Shown: piece after piece, positions 49,238-62,820 of the stretch
Layout of the letters: every line of letters starts with the position of its first letter
Position numbering within the stretch: position 1 is the first letter of the stretch
NCBI GenBank assembly: GCA_035236585.1
Contig: CP141137.1
Location: 51,234,057-51,298,056, forward strand
DNA: 64,000 bases
Reading direction: 5' to 3'
Source: Warburgia ugandensis
Taxonomy: Eukaryota > Streptophyta > Magnoliopsida > Canellales > Canellaceae
Made by a program: the position numbers and the translations under genes
Notes under the pieces: model-generated
Told to the model about the DNA's origin: nothing
What the model saw: the letters and a program-made list of their open reading frames with translations, nothing else
Databases searched by the model: none

Positions 49238-50273
49238 TTTTCCTCCGTTAATCTCATCACTTCTCTGGACTTTTGGTCAGAGACGTCGGGAGGTCATTTT
49301 GCCCGCTATATTAAGGCGAAAAAAACAGCAAATTGAGACTATCCTTGTTTGGACGGCCAAAAAATTCAGAGTTTGGACGATCCATGAATTATCTCATGGG
49401 CTGATCGAAATCTGTCACGGCCAATTTTCGTTTCGAAACTTTCCAGGACGCGGCGCCTTGATGCCGCGGCATCATCGGCTTCTTTTGCAAATGGCCAACA
49501 TACCACTAATCCCTGAATAAATAACGGATTTGTGTGTTCTTTTATTCTTTTCTTTCTTTGATGATACTACGATGCTAGTAAAGACTACAAGATGTGGGGC
49601 CATAACACTACAAGGTCTTGTGGGTCCCAAACTCTTCCTATCTGAAACAGGATGGGATCCCAAAATTTGAATGTTCTAATTTCTTGTTCATGATCGAACA
49701 GTTAGGATCGTATGTCGATTTTTCTCTGGGACACAGTCTATGTCACATAGTAATGGCCAATAAGATTAACGGCCTTGATAACTTGATTACTATGATGACA
49801 ACCATCTCATATCTCCCAAATTGCATTTGTAAACCATTCAGTTGGCTCACAGACGCTCATTCCTCATATGGTTCACATTCATTCCTTACATTTTTGGCCG
49901 GAAAATAGTTGGGTAAGAGGACAAGTGGACAATAGAAAATCCAAAGGCAATGCTTTCTATAAGTCCAGTATGAATCATAGGTTTAGAATCATGTAGTAAT
50001 GAATAATTTTAATTATGAATTATCTATGCACCATCGACCAAATTAATATGAGGATCTCCAACAAGTACCTATCCATGGACTGTTTCCATGAAAGATAAGT
50101 CATGCCCAGCAAAAGATGATCTAACGCTGCTAAATTGGCTAGTTATTTCAAGAAAGATTTGTAGCCTATAATCAATGGGTATAAACATAAGTCAAGAAAT
50201 ATGATCACGGACTTCATTGCAAAATCTCGGGCGTAGATGTAATTTATTTTTAAAACACAACAGAAAAAATATA
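49238..50273. other. Upstream region of the SPC3 exon; no gene seen
   Basis: The part near 49440-49475 is relatively G+C-rich (GGACGCGGCGCC, GCCGCGGCATC), as expected of a housekeeping promoter for the minus-strand exon. The remainder is AT-rich without recognisable genes. Confidence 0.45.
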
Positions 50274-50441
50274 AAAGGGCAGCCCGTGGATGATTTTTTC
50301 GCATATCTAGGGTCAAGAAATGGAAGGACCACAAGAATCTATAGTACACAGCCTTAATTTATATTTTTGCAGAAGGCTATTTCCACACCTCAAACCCGTG
50401 ACCTCAAGGTCACCCGACAACAACTCCTCTATTGCAACAAC
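50274..50441 (-). mobile_element. Au SINE, minus strand, diverged
   Basis: AAAGGGCAGCCCGTGGATGA at the left and CAAACCCGTGACCTCAAGG towards the right are the complement of the Au 3' end and B box. The first bases of the head are degraded. Confidence 0.8.
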
Positions 50442-50889
50442 GTAAGAAATATGATTTAATAAAAATAGAAGAAGAGGCCAAATACCGATACTACAATTCC
50501 ATTGTTTGAAACCCACGAGGAATCGTATGTTATTCATACGTTTGCTTGTATGAACCAACAATTGCCCTTAGTCTTATATAGATGCGTTCATTTGTGGGGT
50601 CAAGTAGATGGCTAGGAATCTTAAGATCAACTGATCAGTGTGTTCTTAGGCATCACAGATCCAAGGCAGCCCACTTGGTGAACAGTCGAGATTTGATCAA
50701 ATGCAAGTCTAACCAGTAAAATGTATACACCACATTGGCTAGAAGCCTTAAGTAGATATTCTCTCACATGATCAATACTCCAATTGGGCTTTATACGCAT
50801 GGAACTCTGATCAACCGTTCGGTCTAGCGAGCATCTTGAGTAGACCATGATTCAAATATGTCAAATATCAGATAAGATTAAACCCAATT

Positions 50890-51052
50890 AGGTTAAAGTT
50901 GTCGTCACGTGACCTTGAGATCATAGATTCAAGACGTGAAATTAGCCTCTTGCAAAATGCAAGGTAAGATTGTCTACTATAAGCCCTTGTGGTCTGCCCC
51001 TTCCCCAAACCTCACATAACGAGAGCTTCGTGCACCAAGGCTGCCCTTTTTT
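50890..51052 (+). mobile_element. Au SINE in duplication unit 1
   Basis: Contains GTCGTCACGTGACCTTGAG, a weakened B box and AGCCTCTTGCAAAATGCAAG, then closes with CACCAAGGCTGCCCTTTT. The first bases of the head have decayed (GGTTAAAGTT). Confidence 0.85.
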
Positions 51053-51252
51053 GGTTAAAATTTATTATCGTGGTTCTCAAACTTGCTAACCCCACATTGG
51101 CTAGAAGCCTTAAGTAGATATTCTCTCATATGATGAATACTCCAATTGGGTTTTATACGCATGGAACTCTGATCAACCGTTTGGTCTAGCAAGCATCTTG
51201 AGTAAACCATGATTCAAATATATCAAATATCAGATAAGATTAAACCCCTTCT

Positions 51253-51376
51253 AAGGCGTGGAATTAGCCTCTTACAAAATAGAAGGTAAGGCTGTCTACT
51301 ACAAGCCCTTGTGATCCGCCCCTTCCTCATACCTCACATAGGTGGGAGCTTCGTGCACCAGGGCTGCCCTTTTTTG
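51253..51376 (+). mobile_element. Au SINE in duplication unit 2, headless
   Basis: Starts at AAGGCGTGGAATTAGCC and runs through CCCTTGTGATCCGCCCC to CCAGGGCTGCCC. The tRNA-like head is deleted relative to unit 1. Confidence 0.85.
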
Positions 51377-51733
51377 GTTAAAATTTATTATCGTGGTTCT
51401 CAAACTTGCTGACCACACTTTACTCTCCAAAAAAAATAATGGTTAGGATCATACAAAGGAGAAAATTTTCAGGGCCCAGAATATGAGCGAATTGAATCAC
51501 CACAAAACTGTAAACATGTACTGTTGGCTGTGCATTTCATCCTTGCATTCTAAATGGTTGAGACCATTAATCCATATTTTGAGCTCCGGCCTTCTGGCAT
51601 AGTGGCCGACGAGCTTCTCCCTGATTGATCACAGGTTCCATGCTGCAAAAAGGAACTTAAAGGTAATCCATAATTTGCCTTTTCTTTTAAGCAGCCAGGT
51701 TTTTATGGTAAACTATATTTTGATTTTAGGCTA

Positions 51734-51815
51734 AAAAGGGCAGCCCCGGTGCACGAAGCTCCCACCTATGCGGGGTCCGGGGAAGGGGAGCCTTGGCGCA
51801 ACGGCAAAAGTTGTT
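51734..51815. mobile_element. Back-to-back Au SINE chimera
   Basis: 51734-51789 is the complement of the Au 3' end (AAAGGGCAGCCCCGGTGCAC to GGGGTCCGGGGAAGGGG). It runs directly into 51784-51815, a plus-strand Au head (GGGGAGCCTTGGCGCAACGG, then CAAAAGTTGT). The join lies in AAGGGG, present both in the complement of CCCCTTCCCCGG and at the SINE start, so a six-base microhomology switch would explain it. TGTTTGGCTGATT follows and is repeated about 50 bases later. Confidence 0.85.
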
Positions 51816-52133
51816 TGGCTGATTCATGGATCTACCAGAACAAACAGGCTGGGTTCTTCATTTGTTTGGCTGATTAGAAGTGAACTTCTATTACATATCC
51901 CAAGGAAATAATATTGTAAAACATCAGTTTCTTATACAATAAGCTGCAACGTAGAACATACTACATACAAAACTTCCACTGACCTGCCAATGATCATCAG
52001 CATCTCTGAGATGTGCAATTGCATGACAGGTCATCCAGGTGTTCAAGTTAGAATCTCTTCATTTATGGTTGTTCTGTAGAGCCCACTTGAGGTTGCTAAT
52101 CTGTGACCAAGCCATCAGTAGCCACTGCATTAG

Positions 52134-55100
52134 CTAACGACATTGACGTTTTCTTGTCTTTGCATCTTTTGTTTTTTTTTTCTCTTTTGGTCGTATAAAT
52201 CGAGCTGACCATCGGCAGTCATCAATTGTCACATCATTCAATCTGGAAGAAGTAAAAAGATCATCACAAGATATTTAAGCAGGAGATTCAGTGCACCTCG
52301 GTCAACATTAATATGCAAAGAAGATGATACAAGCACCCAGTTGCAGAATGCAAAAGGAAACATCCACATGACTTCTGATGGACAGACTGAAAACCATGTG
52401 ATACGAGGACAAGTTTGATACTAGAATAACAGAGCAAAAAACCACAACCATTGGTACAAGGAGTAATGCAGGGTAACATGTGCATAGCCAGTAAGAAGTC
52501 AGACAAAAAAATCAACGCCACAGGCATATTTTACCAATAGAAGAATTCACAGGAGCAGATTTAATATGTAACAGACACAAAAAGGGTGAAGAGTGTCCCA
52601 TTAAGAAGGAAACTTACTTCTTTACAATACTATGAACAAGCGCAATTGGGTTATCCTTGATATTATACAAGACATCCACAATGCCTCCACTTCGTCTCGC
52701 AAGGCGCCCCACAGATCCATATCTCACACATATTGAATATATGGTTGGCTTAGTAGTCACAATATTGATGTTGCTGACTCGAATAGCTACTAACTGTGGG
52801 ATCTGACTAGGAGCTAGTTGGTTGTGGCCCTTCACAGCAGTTCCTTGTGTTGCAAGAGCTCTCTTGTCTGATTTAATACCCTAGAAACAGCACAACTTTA
52901 AATACAAGAAAAGATTATATAGTGATCAAATAAGAAAAAGTTCTCAGGTACCTCAACTTGGGTATGCTCATTCTTCTGTATATACTGCCCCCTTTGTGTT
53001 GGAGTATTTGAGGTCTCCCCATGCCATTTAGTTTCATTTTGCAAGAGCTTTGTGGAAGATTCTGTAATCTGCTTGAAAAATGGAACCTATAAGTACTTAA
53101 AATTCACGAATTATATAATGAAGTCCAAGAATCACAACATGAAGGAAGAAAGATGTGTTCTATTGGGTGTCGACACGAACTGTCATGTACCTAATTTGAT
53201 GAATTGATAAAGCAGCTGAAGATCATCAAATTTAAAAAGAAACAAGGGGGGAAGAGAAAATACAATTTCCAATGCTGTGTTTTAGTCTGATTGCAATTAA
53301 ACCACAGGTGAGAAGGTCAACTAACATTCAGAAAGGAGAAAGGAAAAGGTCAATTTCCTCTATATGTATGGCCCATAAGACACCATTTTAAGTTTGTTCA
53401 GTTTATGCTACTCAGTTTCAGAAATTCACCTCAGGTTTGCCTGCTGCTTATTATGGTAACACACGACTTAGTTATATTTAGCTTTAGTTACATTCCTGTT
53501 TTACCCTTCATTATTGGTTATTTAGTAATTGTAGCTCTTTTTATGTTGGTCAATCCCGAAGTTCTGTCCAGGTCTTATGGCTGCTTACTGGGTAACACAT
53601 GGCTTAGTTATATTTTGTTACATTTCAGTTACTTTCAATTTGGTCACACTTCTGTTCTGTTTTCCTACTTTATGGTTTATTAAGTGTATTTAGTCATTGT
53701 AATACATTATTATGATAAAAATACTCTTCAGGTGCTTGTGCTGAGACAAGATGAAATAATCTCTCCTCATCTCAATGTTAGCGGGGCTTGATATGAGTTG
53801 AGATGAAAATCATCTCACTTTAACTCACAGTTAAGTTGAATTTTTAGTCATCTCATGTCAAATTTGATCACCTCAAGCCAGCTTAAGTCAGCTTAAGCTA
53901 GATCTCATATTATCTCATCTCATATCAGCCCATTTTATTTCAAGATCCACTAACACCATGTTTGATTTGTGTGGGAGTTAATATACGAGTGACTTTCTTT
54001 CTCTATTTCTTTTCTTTCTCTTCTTCCTCCAGCCAAACCTTGCTTGTATTTCTGCTTGGTATTAGAGAAAAACCCAACAGATGAGTTCTTTTTCATTGAA
54101 TGGTAACTGGTGGATGTTTTGCAATAAAGACTGAGAAGGTCAAGAAAAAGACACAGGGAAATTCACAAGACAAAAGGAGAATGGGCAGGAAATCTGCCGC
54201 CTCACAAGAAGAAATATAAAATGGTCAACCAACGGATTGAGCTACAAAAATGGAGAATCTCATATCAGAACTAGAAGTATCCTGCTTAGCCAATTGGTCG
54301 GCTGCATCTTTAGCTGACGCCGGAGGGTAAGAAGATGAAGCACGGCCTCCTGTGAGCCGGGAGTGGATCTCATCAAGTATGTTTCAGCATCTCCAAGGAA
54401 TTGTTTTTGGAACTTTCAGGCAGTTAGTCACATTCTGCAAATCAACCTCCATAATAGTTACAAAAGGATGAAAAGTCCACAAAGATTAGTTCCCCATCCA
54501 AGCTGCAAGAGCCTCAGCAATATTTGCATCTAAGGGCACCAGAGGATTCAGAGGAACGCCCTGAGAATCATGAACAATGCCTCAAATATGACCAAGGCCA
54601 GGGTGCCTCAGGGATGCAACATCAAGTTGGAATGCAGTTAGGCTTTCCAAGATTCCTAGACAGAGGTTTATTCCTTCCTGGACTTCTCCAATGCCAGGTG
54701 CCATCGAGTCAAGCTTTTATGGTGCTTGCTTGGGTGATCCAGGAGATTATGGAATTGGAGGACTACTGGTAGATCACCACCGACACATTATCTTGGGCTA
54801 TAAAAGTACTTCTCCATACGGAGATTCCCATGCTGCCAAACTACTTGCTGCTTCACATGGCATTGAAATATGCTTTCACTTTGGTTTTAACTCTGTTGAA
54901 GTTGAGGGAGATTCCAGAAATGCTAAACCTGGTTCAAGAGGAACAAAGCTCCTTCTTGGAGATTCTGAGATCGCATGGATAGACTGTGGATGGTTGCAGA
55001 TCAGGGCTCTGTCACCTTTTCTCAGGTGCAAAGAGAGGCTAATGGAGAAGGTGATTCTTTGGCTAGTGAGTGAATATAGTTAATCGTTACCAGAAAAAGA

Positions 55101-55993
55101 TAGGCAAGTGTCTATGGAGGGCTGATTGGTTGTTGTTGTCCAGATTGAATGTGATGTTTTTTTTAGGGGTTGATTCTCCCTGACTTGATCCGTTGTTTGG
55201 TTGTTTGAAGCCTGTTCGGGGTGTGTTTTATTTTAGTGTCTGGATGTTTGACTCATGTAGTACCAAACAAGTTTCTTTTCCAGCCTTTTTGTACTAGTAA
55301 TTTTGGATGTGACTACTTTTGGCTTTGCTGGCTGTTAGAGTTCATAGTTATATCATTACCTCTTAAAAAAAAAAAACTCACTGAATATTATGCATCTCGA
55401 AATTCCTTGTCCTTCGTGCTGGGAATTTTATTGGAAATACCTTACTTCAGGTCTCGAGGTCCTTGTGGATAAGCTAGCACAAAGGTCCATGGCTGTTTTA
55501 ATCTTATAATCTATTTACTTCACAAATCACAGTATGACAATGCAGTAACTCCTATAATGTGTTGGCAGTCTTTGGATACATCCACAAGCATCAAGCTTGG
55601 TCGTTGGATTTGCCGATAGGCAATATCATCGAATGAAAGTTGAAGCTGAACCGGGTAAAAGAAAAACGAAGTACACAAAGAAGTAAGGGTAAAATGTACA
55701 CATACCAAAGATGCTTTATGTTCGCCAGGCACCAACTCCAAGCTTGCATCATTACCTTCAGCTACAGATGATGCCAACTCATCTTTATCTCCACTAGAAG
55801 AATTTGATAATGAGCTATTCCGATTTTCAACACCTTGGATTCTGTCCCTTGAAAATATCTGATACAAAGATCCAGAAGCTGTTTTCTTGTGGAACTTCTC
55901 CCAATTTCCTCCATGATGTATTCTACTCATGGAAGATGAGTGGAAATAAGAGTTGAAACCAGCATAGGACCTATCCCATCCACAAGTGCAATG
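52134..55993 (-). CDS. Unrecognised protein with a C-terminal RRM-like fold (partial model, five exons)
   Basis: Minus-strand exons are 55706-55993, about 55550-55645, 52952-53068, 52618-52880 and 52134-52242 (stop 52134-52136). Phases join without a break: ...HKASL/LQLSFDD..., ...TQVE/GIKSDKR..., ...HSIVK/K/LNDVTI.... The visible 290 residues hold a Ser-rich segment (NSSLSNSSSGDKDE), then from about residue 198 VAIRVSNINIV, a helix, GIVDVLYNIKD, a helix and DDCRWSARF. This is a beta-alpha-beta-beta-alpha-beta pattern like an RRM but without RNP aromatics. The tail is strongly basic (RPKEKKKTKDAKTRKRQCR) and could be a nuclear localisation signal. The donor after the second exon (GTTACT) is weak. 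The gene probably starts further right, perhaps at 61776; possible extra exon near 60130-60190 (KSLDSSTKTRNGLKQQ). Function unknown. Confidence 0.6.
53444..53640 (+). repeat. Diverged 137-bp duplication in an intron
   Basis: CTGCTTATTATGGTAACACA and its follower ACTTAGTTATATTT at 53444 return at 53581 as CTGCTTACTGGGTAACACAT and GCTTAGTTATATTT. The second copy is only clear over its first 60 bases. Confidence 0.65.
54500..55376 (+). mobile_element. L1-type LINE 3' end (RNase H) in an intron
   Basis: From about 54690 to 55083 a frame gives an RNase H-like domain (GDPGDYGIGGLLVDHH; AAKLLAASHGIEICFHFGF; VEVEGDSRNA) and a decayed end (KERLMEKVILWLVSE, compare REANGEGDSLA). A 3' tail follows and ends in an A run at about 55365-55376. 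It lies antisense within an intron of the RRM-like gene. The copy is strongly 5'-truncated, which is usual for LINEs; the left boundary is a guess. Confidence 0.7.
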
Positions 55994-57234
55994 CTATGAC
56001 TGAAAAGTCTCATTCTTCATTGAGAAATGTTGAAGCAAGTGAGATAATAAATTGTTTATGAGTGAACATCACCTCATACTATAATATGTAAGTGTTTTAA
56101 TAGATGAATCTCATTCTGATTATTTTAGAGCAAAGAAGGTTGACAATAAAATGATGAAGGAACGTTTACAAGTCAAAGAATCCAAGTGGGAGGTGATGGA
56201 TGTGATTATTGATCACATCAAATCTTTGCAATGTCTGATGATCACAGATGCCACACAAAGTTGAAAACAAAAAGTTACAAGCCTAAATGATGTTAGAAGA
56301 GTAATATAGATTTAATGATATTATTTTGTCTAAGATGTGTCCAAGCAGAAGCAAGATTCATAATTCAAGATAGGACAACCGTGCAAGTAAAAAACACAGT
56401 AGAGCGAGCAGGACTGACTTTGTATAACATGTAAAAGTAAGAGCACCTCTTGAGAAAGTACATCCCAAGCATGCAACATCAGTCACAAGGGAAGGCTACT
56501 CTGATCACAAATGTTGAAACCGCCAGGAAAGATTCGTGACCATGTTCAAACATGTACCGTAGTCAAATGGCATGCTAATCATCACATTTTATTTTCTATA
56601 GAATGGCACACCTTTACACCAATTTCATTTCCCTTGAATTGCTTTCAGAACTTCAGTTTTAGTGGACTGGTAAGACTCCTAATCTACCTTCTAGCTACCC
56701 TTAATAAATTTTTCTGAACTAGGACAGTTATCTTGTTGAGGGTCATGGCCCTCATAAGTTTCTCTGGACTCGGTTTTATTCTTCTTCATTTTTTTATTTT
56801 TTTTCTATGAGAGACAGAGTTACTATCAAGATCTATTGAGACAAAACAGCTCACGCATTTTCCACCAATAGCTAAAAACTTGCTGGAGAATAGAACGATC
56901 ACACAAACAATCCAGTGGATCTTCACAACCAATTCCGTAGCAAGTCAAGTGACAGCAGATTTTATCAAATCATAATTGGACAATACCACAGTAAAACTCA
57001 TAACTAGTCATTAACCTCTTAAAAGGTAAATTAAAACTTGAAATGTATGTAGTCATGCATTCGATGTACACTCACATATTGATGACAATTTAATGCCAAC
57101 TTTCTTTATCTGCCTTACAAGTGTTAGAGTCTACTTGAGATGCAAAAGAGATACGCATAAAAGATATGTTGGAAGTCCTTCTAGATAAGGAAACACATAA
57201 TATGACAACTAGAATAAGAGATGTCAACGAAGAA
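55994..57234. other. Probable intron of the RRM-like gene; no exon seen
   Basis: AT-rich sequence with no recognised coding match on either strand. Confidence 0.4.
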
Positions 57235-59262
57235 AGTAGTGTTAAGTTTCAATTTTAGTCCAAATATCCCTAATTTAGCATTCAATTAAATCATCTAACC
57301 GTTCAAATTTGTAATTTTTTGCTTGATTTTGAATTTAGCTCAAATTGACCATCCAATCATTAATTTGTCAAAATTAACGGTCAGATAATTATTAGAGCTT
57401 ATCAGATGATTAATGTACGGCTCAGATGATTCTAATTTGGTCTTTTATTTTGCTGATTAACCAAAAGAGGCATGAATGACTAAGATCAAAAGTTAACGGT
57501 GCAGATTATCCTAAAGAGCATTGGAGGGACCAAATCACTCACAAAGATGGATAGATAGTTTCCTAACAGATAATTGATCTCAATTGGGAATCATGGAGAA
57601 GATTTTATCAAAAGGGAATGTTGCATAAAAGAATGGTACAAGTTTCCAAAGTAAAAAGGACTCTTCACTTTAAAGGAAAGTGAAGATATCATAAGAGAAG
57701 GCAAACCCATCACCCGAGGATTCTCTCTTTTCTCTCTCCTGACTTCCTATTTGGTGTTGGACGTAGGAGGGAGACTCCCTCTTAATTTTCTTTCCATCTC
57801 TCCTTCCTCCTTCCTCCCTCCTCCTTGCTCCCCATTCCCTATTCTCTTCTCTCTTCTACTAGGCCGGCCAACTCTTTCCCTCTCCTTCCCTTTCTCTCCC
57901 TTGTATCGCTCTTCAATTCTCCTCTCCTCCACTATCTTCTTCCCCCTGCTTCTCCTTCAACGTCAGTCTACTTCACCATTCAATCACCCCCATTCCCTTA
58001 TACTTCTCCTTTCTCACACTCCCTCCCTCCCTCTTTCTTTCAACCACACCTCTCTTCTTAGTTTTTTTCTCTTATTCTTTTTGTCTCTCTCTATCGCATC
58101 TCTCTAGTTCTCCCTCCTTTATCTATATCTTGCTTCAGTCCCTCTTCTCTCTCTCTATTGGGTTCAATCGCTACCCGATTCTCCATCTCTCTCAGCCCCT
58201 TTCTTCCACCACTTCTGTCACTGCCCCAGCCCATCTCCTCTTCATCTTTCTCCCGCACTCCCTTCTCACTCTCGATCTCTTATTTCTCTCTCGTTCTCTC
58301 TATCGGTCGTCAACCATCCCAGCACCAACACGACCCATCACACCCTCCAGCAAACACCTCCCTCTGCGGCCAAGCTTCTTCCTTTCTCCCTCTCACTTCT
58401 CTTCTTCTTCTCTCAGTCCCAATTTCTCCCTGTCTCTCCATCTGTTTCCCGCACCATCTCCTCTTCTCTTCTGTTTACCGGCCATGCTACTCCCCTCTTC
58501 ACTTTCTCTCTAGTATTCTCCACCTTCTCCTATGTTTCTCCCTCTCTCTTCTCCTATTTGCCCAATCCGACCAGCACTGGCTGATCCAACCCAACCGGCA
58601 TCCTCCCTTTCTCTTTCTCAGCGCTTCCTCTCACCTTCTCCTTCTCCTCTTGCTTTTCCCTCTGCCCTCTCTCTATTCCTCCCCCAAGCTCACACCACAC
58701 AAAACCAGACGGCCGGATACAGAAACCCCATCCAGGTTTTCTCTATTCTTTCCCGTTTTCTCCTCCATCTCCTCCCTTCTTCCCCATTTCCCCTACTTCA
58801 TCTTTTCCATCGAGCTCTTTCTGGTTTTTTTGTTTAAAACCAGAAATACAGTCAAATTCCAGATTTGCCCTTAGGAAAAAATAAGAATTCCATTTAAAAT
58901 CCCTATTTTGTCTTTTTCCTATTCTGTTTTTTCTTCTATACTTGTTTTACTTTATCCAAGTTCTGTTATCTGAGTTTTTCCTTATTCTAACAGTAATTCA
59001 GGGACGGTGCTATGCAGGGACAATGCTATTCAAGACTGATTATTTGTTTTCCTTTTCTATTTTCTGGAATTGGAATTTTTGTAAATTGCATCAGTGACAT
59101 AAATCTGAATTTTTATTTTATTGTTGGTTTATTTCTATTATGTTCCTTATTTTTATTTTATTTAAACTCCTCTTTTAAGTTGAGTCTCCATGGGATTGAC
59201 TTGTACTTGCATTAGCTATATTGCAATAGCCCGTGCACTTGCAGTTAAACATCAACAAGCAG
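57235..59262 (+). mobile_element. Probable solo LTR (57240-59257) with a CT-rich centre
   Basis: The element starts TGTTAAGTTTCAATTTTAGT at 57240 and ends TTAAACATCAACA at 59257. The flanks AGTAG (57235-57239) and AGCAG (59258-59262) match at four of five bases, consistent with an aged target duplication. The last 80 bases resemble the LTR fragment ending at 7964. The centre (about 57770-58720) is a long CT-rich stretch, giving Ser/Leu/Pro-rich frames in all plus-strand registers that I regard as non-coding. Athila/Tat-like family membership is tentative. Confidence 0.6.
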
Positions 59263-59512
59263 CAAAAGAAACCTAACCCATACAATATAATCAACAGTTG
59301 AGATAAGAAAATAGAGAGAAAAGAAACTCAACAAAAAGAAATAAAATGAAAAGCAATTCCAGCAAATCCTAGAAGAGGACTGTCTCAAAAATAAAAGATA
59401 CTCCTCTAGGTGTTCTCCAATGATTTATCAGAATCCTCTTCATGTTACATGCAAGATGCATCAAACTTTATCCTAAAATCAGAGAGAAAGAGAGAAGACC
59501 ACACGAGAGAAG

Positions 59513-59729
59513 CAGAAATAAACATAGATAAAAAGGGCAGCCCCGGTGCACAAAGCTCCCGCCTATGCGGGGTCCGGAGAAGGGGCGGGCCACAATGGCC
59601 TAAAGTAGGCAGCCTTACCTTGCATTTTTGTAAGAGGCTGATTTCACGCCTTGAACCCGTGACCTCAAGGTCACATGACGACAACTTTTACCATTGCGCC
59701 AAGGCTCCCCTTCAGAAATAAACATAGAT
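59513..59729 (-). mobile_element. Young Au SINE with perfect 17-bp target duplications
   Basis: The body 59530-59712 is a full-length minus-strand Au SINE. Its complement begins GGGGAGCCTTGGCGCAATGG and has a good B box (CACGGGTTCAAGGCGTG) and CACCGGGGCTGCCC before the T run. CAGAAATAAACATAGAT occurs at 59513-59529 and again at 59713-59729. Intact A and B boxes and perfect duplications make it the most recent SINE insertion in the window. Confidence 0.95.
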
Positions 59730-59789
59730 GATTAGCCATATTGATACCAAATAGGTGATAACTTAATTGGCATGCAGCATGCGCGGGCA

Positions 59790-61569
<1,780 letters not shown>

Positions 61570-61776
61570 TCATGAAGCAAGAAAAGTGCAACAGGGTGAG
61601 GGTTCGAATTTTTTGCACCAGGTAAGAATGAGGGAATGTAAGCTCTGAGGTTCAGCTTCTTCATCTTGGCGTCCACTCGGCAGCGTATAATTCCGGGCCT
61701 GTTTGACTACTGGATAACCATTCTCGAATAAAGTGTTAGTACTTGTTTGCATGCAACTGTTGGGATCAACTCCCAT
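61570..61776 (-). CDS. Possible first exon of the RRM-like gene
   Basis: An open minus-strand frame starts MGVDPNSCMQTSTNTLF at 61776 and continues with PVVKQARNYTLPSGRQDEEA, mixed composition unlike the surrounding AT-rich sequence. A donor could be TTACCTG|GTGCAA near 61618. It lies between the RRM-like exons and the LYM gene, where a 5' end is expected. No homology recognised; it may be chance. Confidence 0.3.
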   Translation of the reverse strand: MGVDPNSCMQTSTNTLFENGYPVVKQARNYTLPSGRQDEEAEPQSLHSLILTWCKKFEPSPCCTFLAS

Positions 61777-62646
61777 CTAGGAACCAACAGAAAACAGAGT
61801 CATCTGACAGCCAGGAGGGAAGGTGTGCTTTACCCTATGAGGCAGCCAAGCTGTTTGAGACAATGTCCGAAAGAAACTTGGGATGTTGGAAACCCTTGGA
61901 CGCAGATGTCCGCCGATCTGCCGTGGCCGTCTGGTCTTTTCAGTTATCCGTGAATTGGGCTGGTGGGAATTTGGGGCATCAAGAACTCCGTTGCGAGGGT
62001 ATTTTTGCCATGAGAAAGGCAGATCTTCTGTCAACGTTTGGATTTGATTTGATTGGGCAACCTGTCAGTTATCCGTCTCTTCCAAAGGGGTAAATGACTA
62101 AGACAACCCCCGATCACAAAATACAGACCAGCTGTTTTGTTAACTCTTTTCTATGATTATAGCAGGGGATAGCAAACCACAGATCAGTTTTTGCTTGGAT
62201 CAATATCTTATCACTTGCTTTGCAGCCATGAAATTTGGACAAAACCAAGCCGAAACAGTCTTAGGACCTTCTGTTGTTAGTCAGTAGATACTTGTAACTT
62301 TTCGAACAACAGGAAGAACGTCGCAACAATGGATAACTTAATCCAAAAATTGGTATTCATATGCCAAACAATTTGCCGTCTTGACTTGAGAATCCCTTGA
62401 TTGTGCTTTTGAAGACAACAAGATTAACTAGTTTTTTAAACAAATCACTACTCCTAAATCTTATCCTTGGCTAAAGGAACAAATGGCAACTTAAATCTAC
62501 AACTAATGTATTCAGCAGAGATATCTTAAATTTATGTAACGAACTGCACTAGACATTTGTTAACATTTTCTTTTATAATGGCAAGATTGCTAGTTTAGCT
62601 TTAGTTTCGAGCATTCATAATTCTTTTATTTTTCTTCTCGTTTAGA
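61777..62646. other. Intergenic, probable promoter side of the RRM-like gene
   Basis: The part to about 62095 is richer in G+C than its surroundings and opens frames on both strands without recognised homology. The remainder is AT-rich. Confidence 0.4.
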
Positions 62647-62820
62647 AGGGGACCCTTGGCACAAAGGTATAGTTGTTGTCTTGTGACTTTGAGGTCACGA
62701 GTTTTGAAGCATGAAACCTCTTGCAAAATGCAAAGTTTGACTGCGTACTATAGACCCTTGTGATCCGTTCCTTCTCGGAACCCCTCTTACATAGAAGCTT
62801 CATGTAATGGGCTGTTGTTT
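62647..62820 (+). mobile_element. Au SINE, diverged
   Basis: GGGGACCCTTGGCACAAAGG, GACTTTGAGGTCACGAGTT, CCTCTTGCAAAATGCAAAG and a closing ATGGGCTGTTGTTT followed by an A run. A and B boxes are both changed. Confidence 0.8.

Larger units (their letters stand above)
50731..51416 (+). repeat. Tandem duplication carrying an Au SINE
   Basis: Unit 1 starts CACATTGGCTAGAAGCC at 50731 and unit 2 starts the same way at 51093. Both continue through a shared AGTAGATATTCTCTCA, TCAACCGTTYGGTCTAGC and GATAAGATTAAACCC, then an Au SINE and TGGTTAAAATTTATTATCG to CAAACTTGCT. Unit 2 is shorter because the SINE head is deleted. The event therefore postdates the SINE insertion. Confidence 0.9.

Noticed and set aside
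54057-54067. TGGTATTAGAG as a primer binding site after a possible LTR
   Set aside because: One base off the tRNA-Met match, no LTR ends or paired repeat around it; too weak to call an element.
57751-58874. Long Ser/Pro/Leu-rich open frames on the plus strand
   Set aside because: All three plus frames are open because of CT-rich composition with few stops; the region lies within LTR-like ends and shows no domain.
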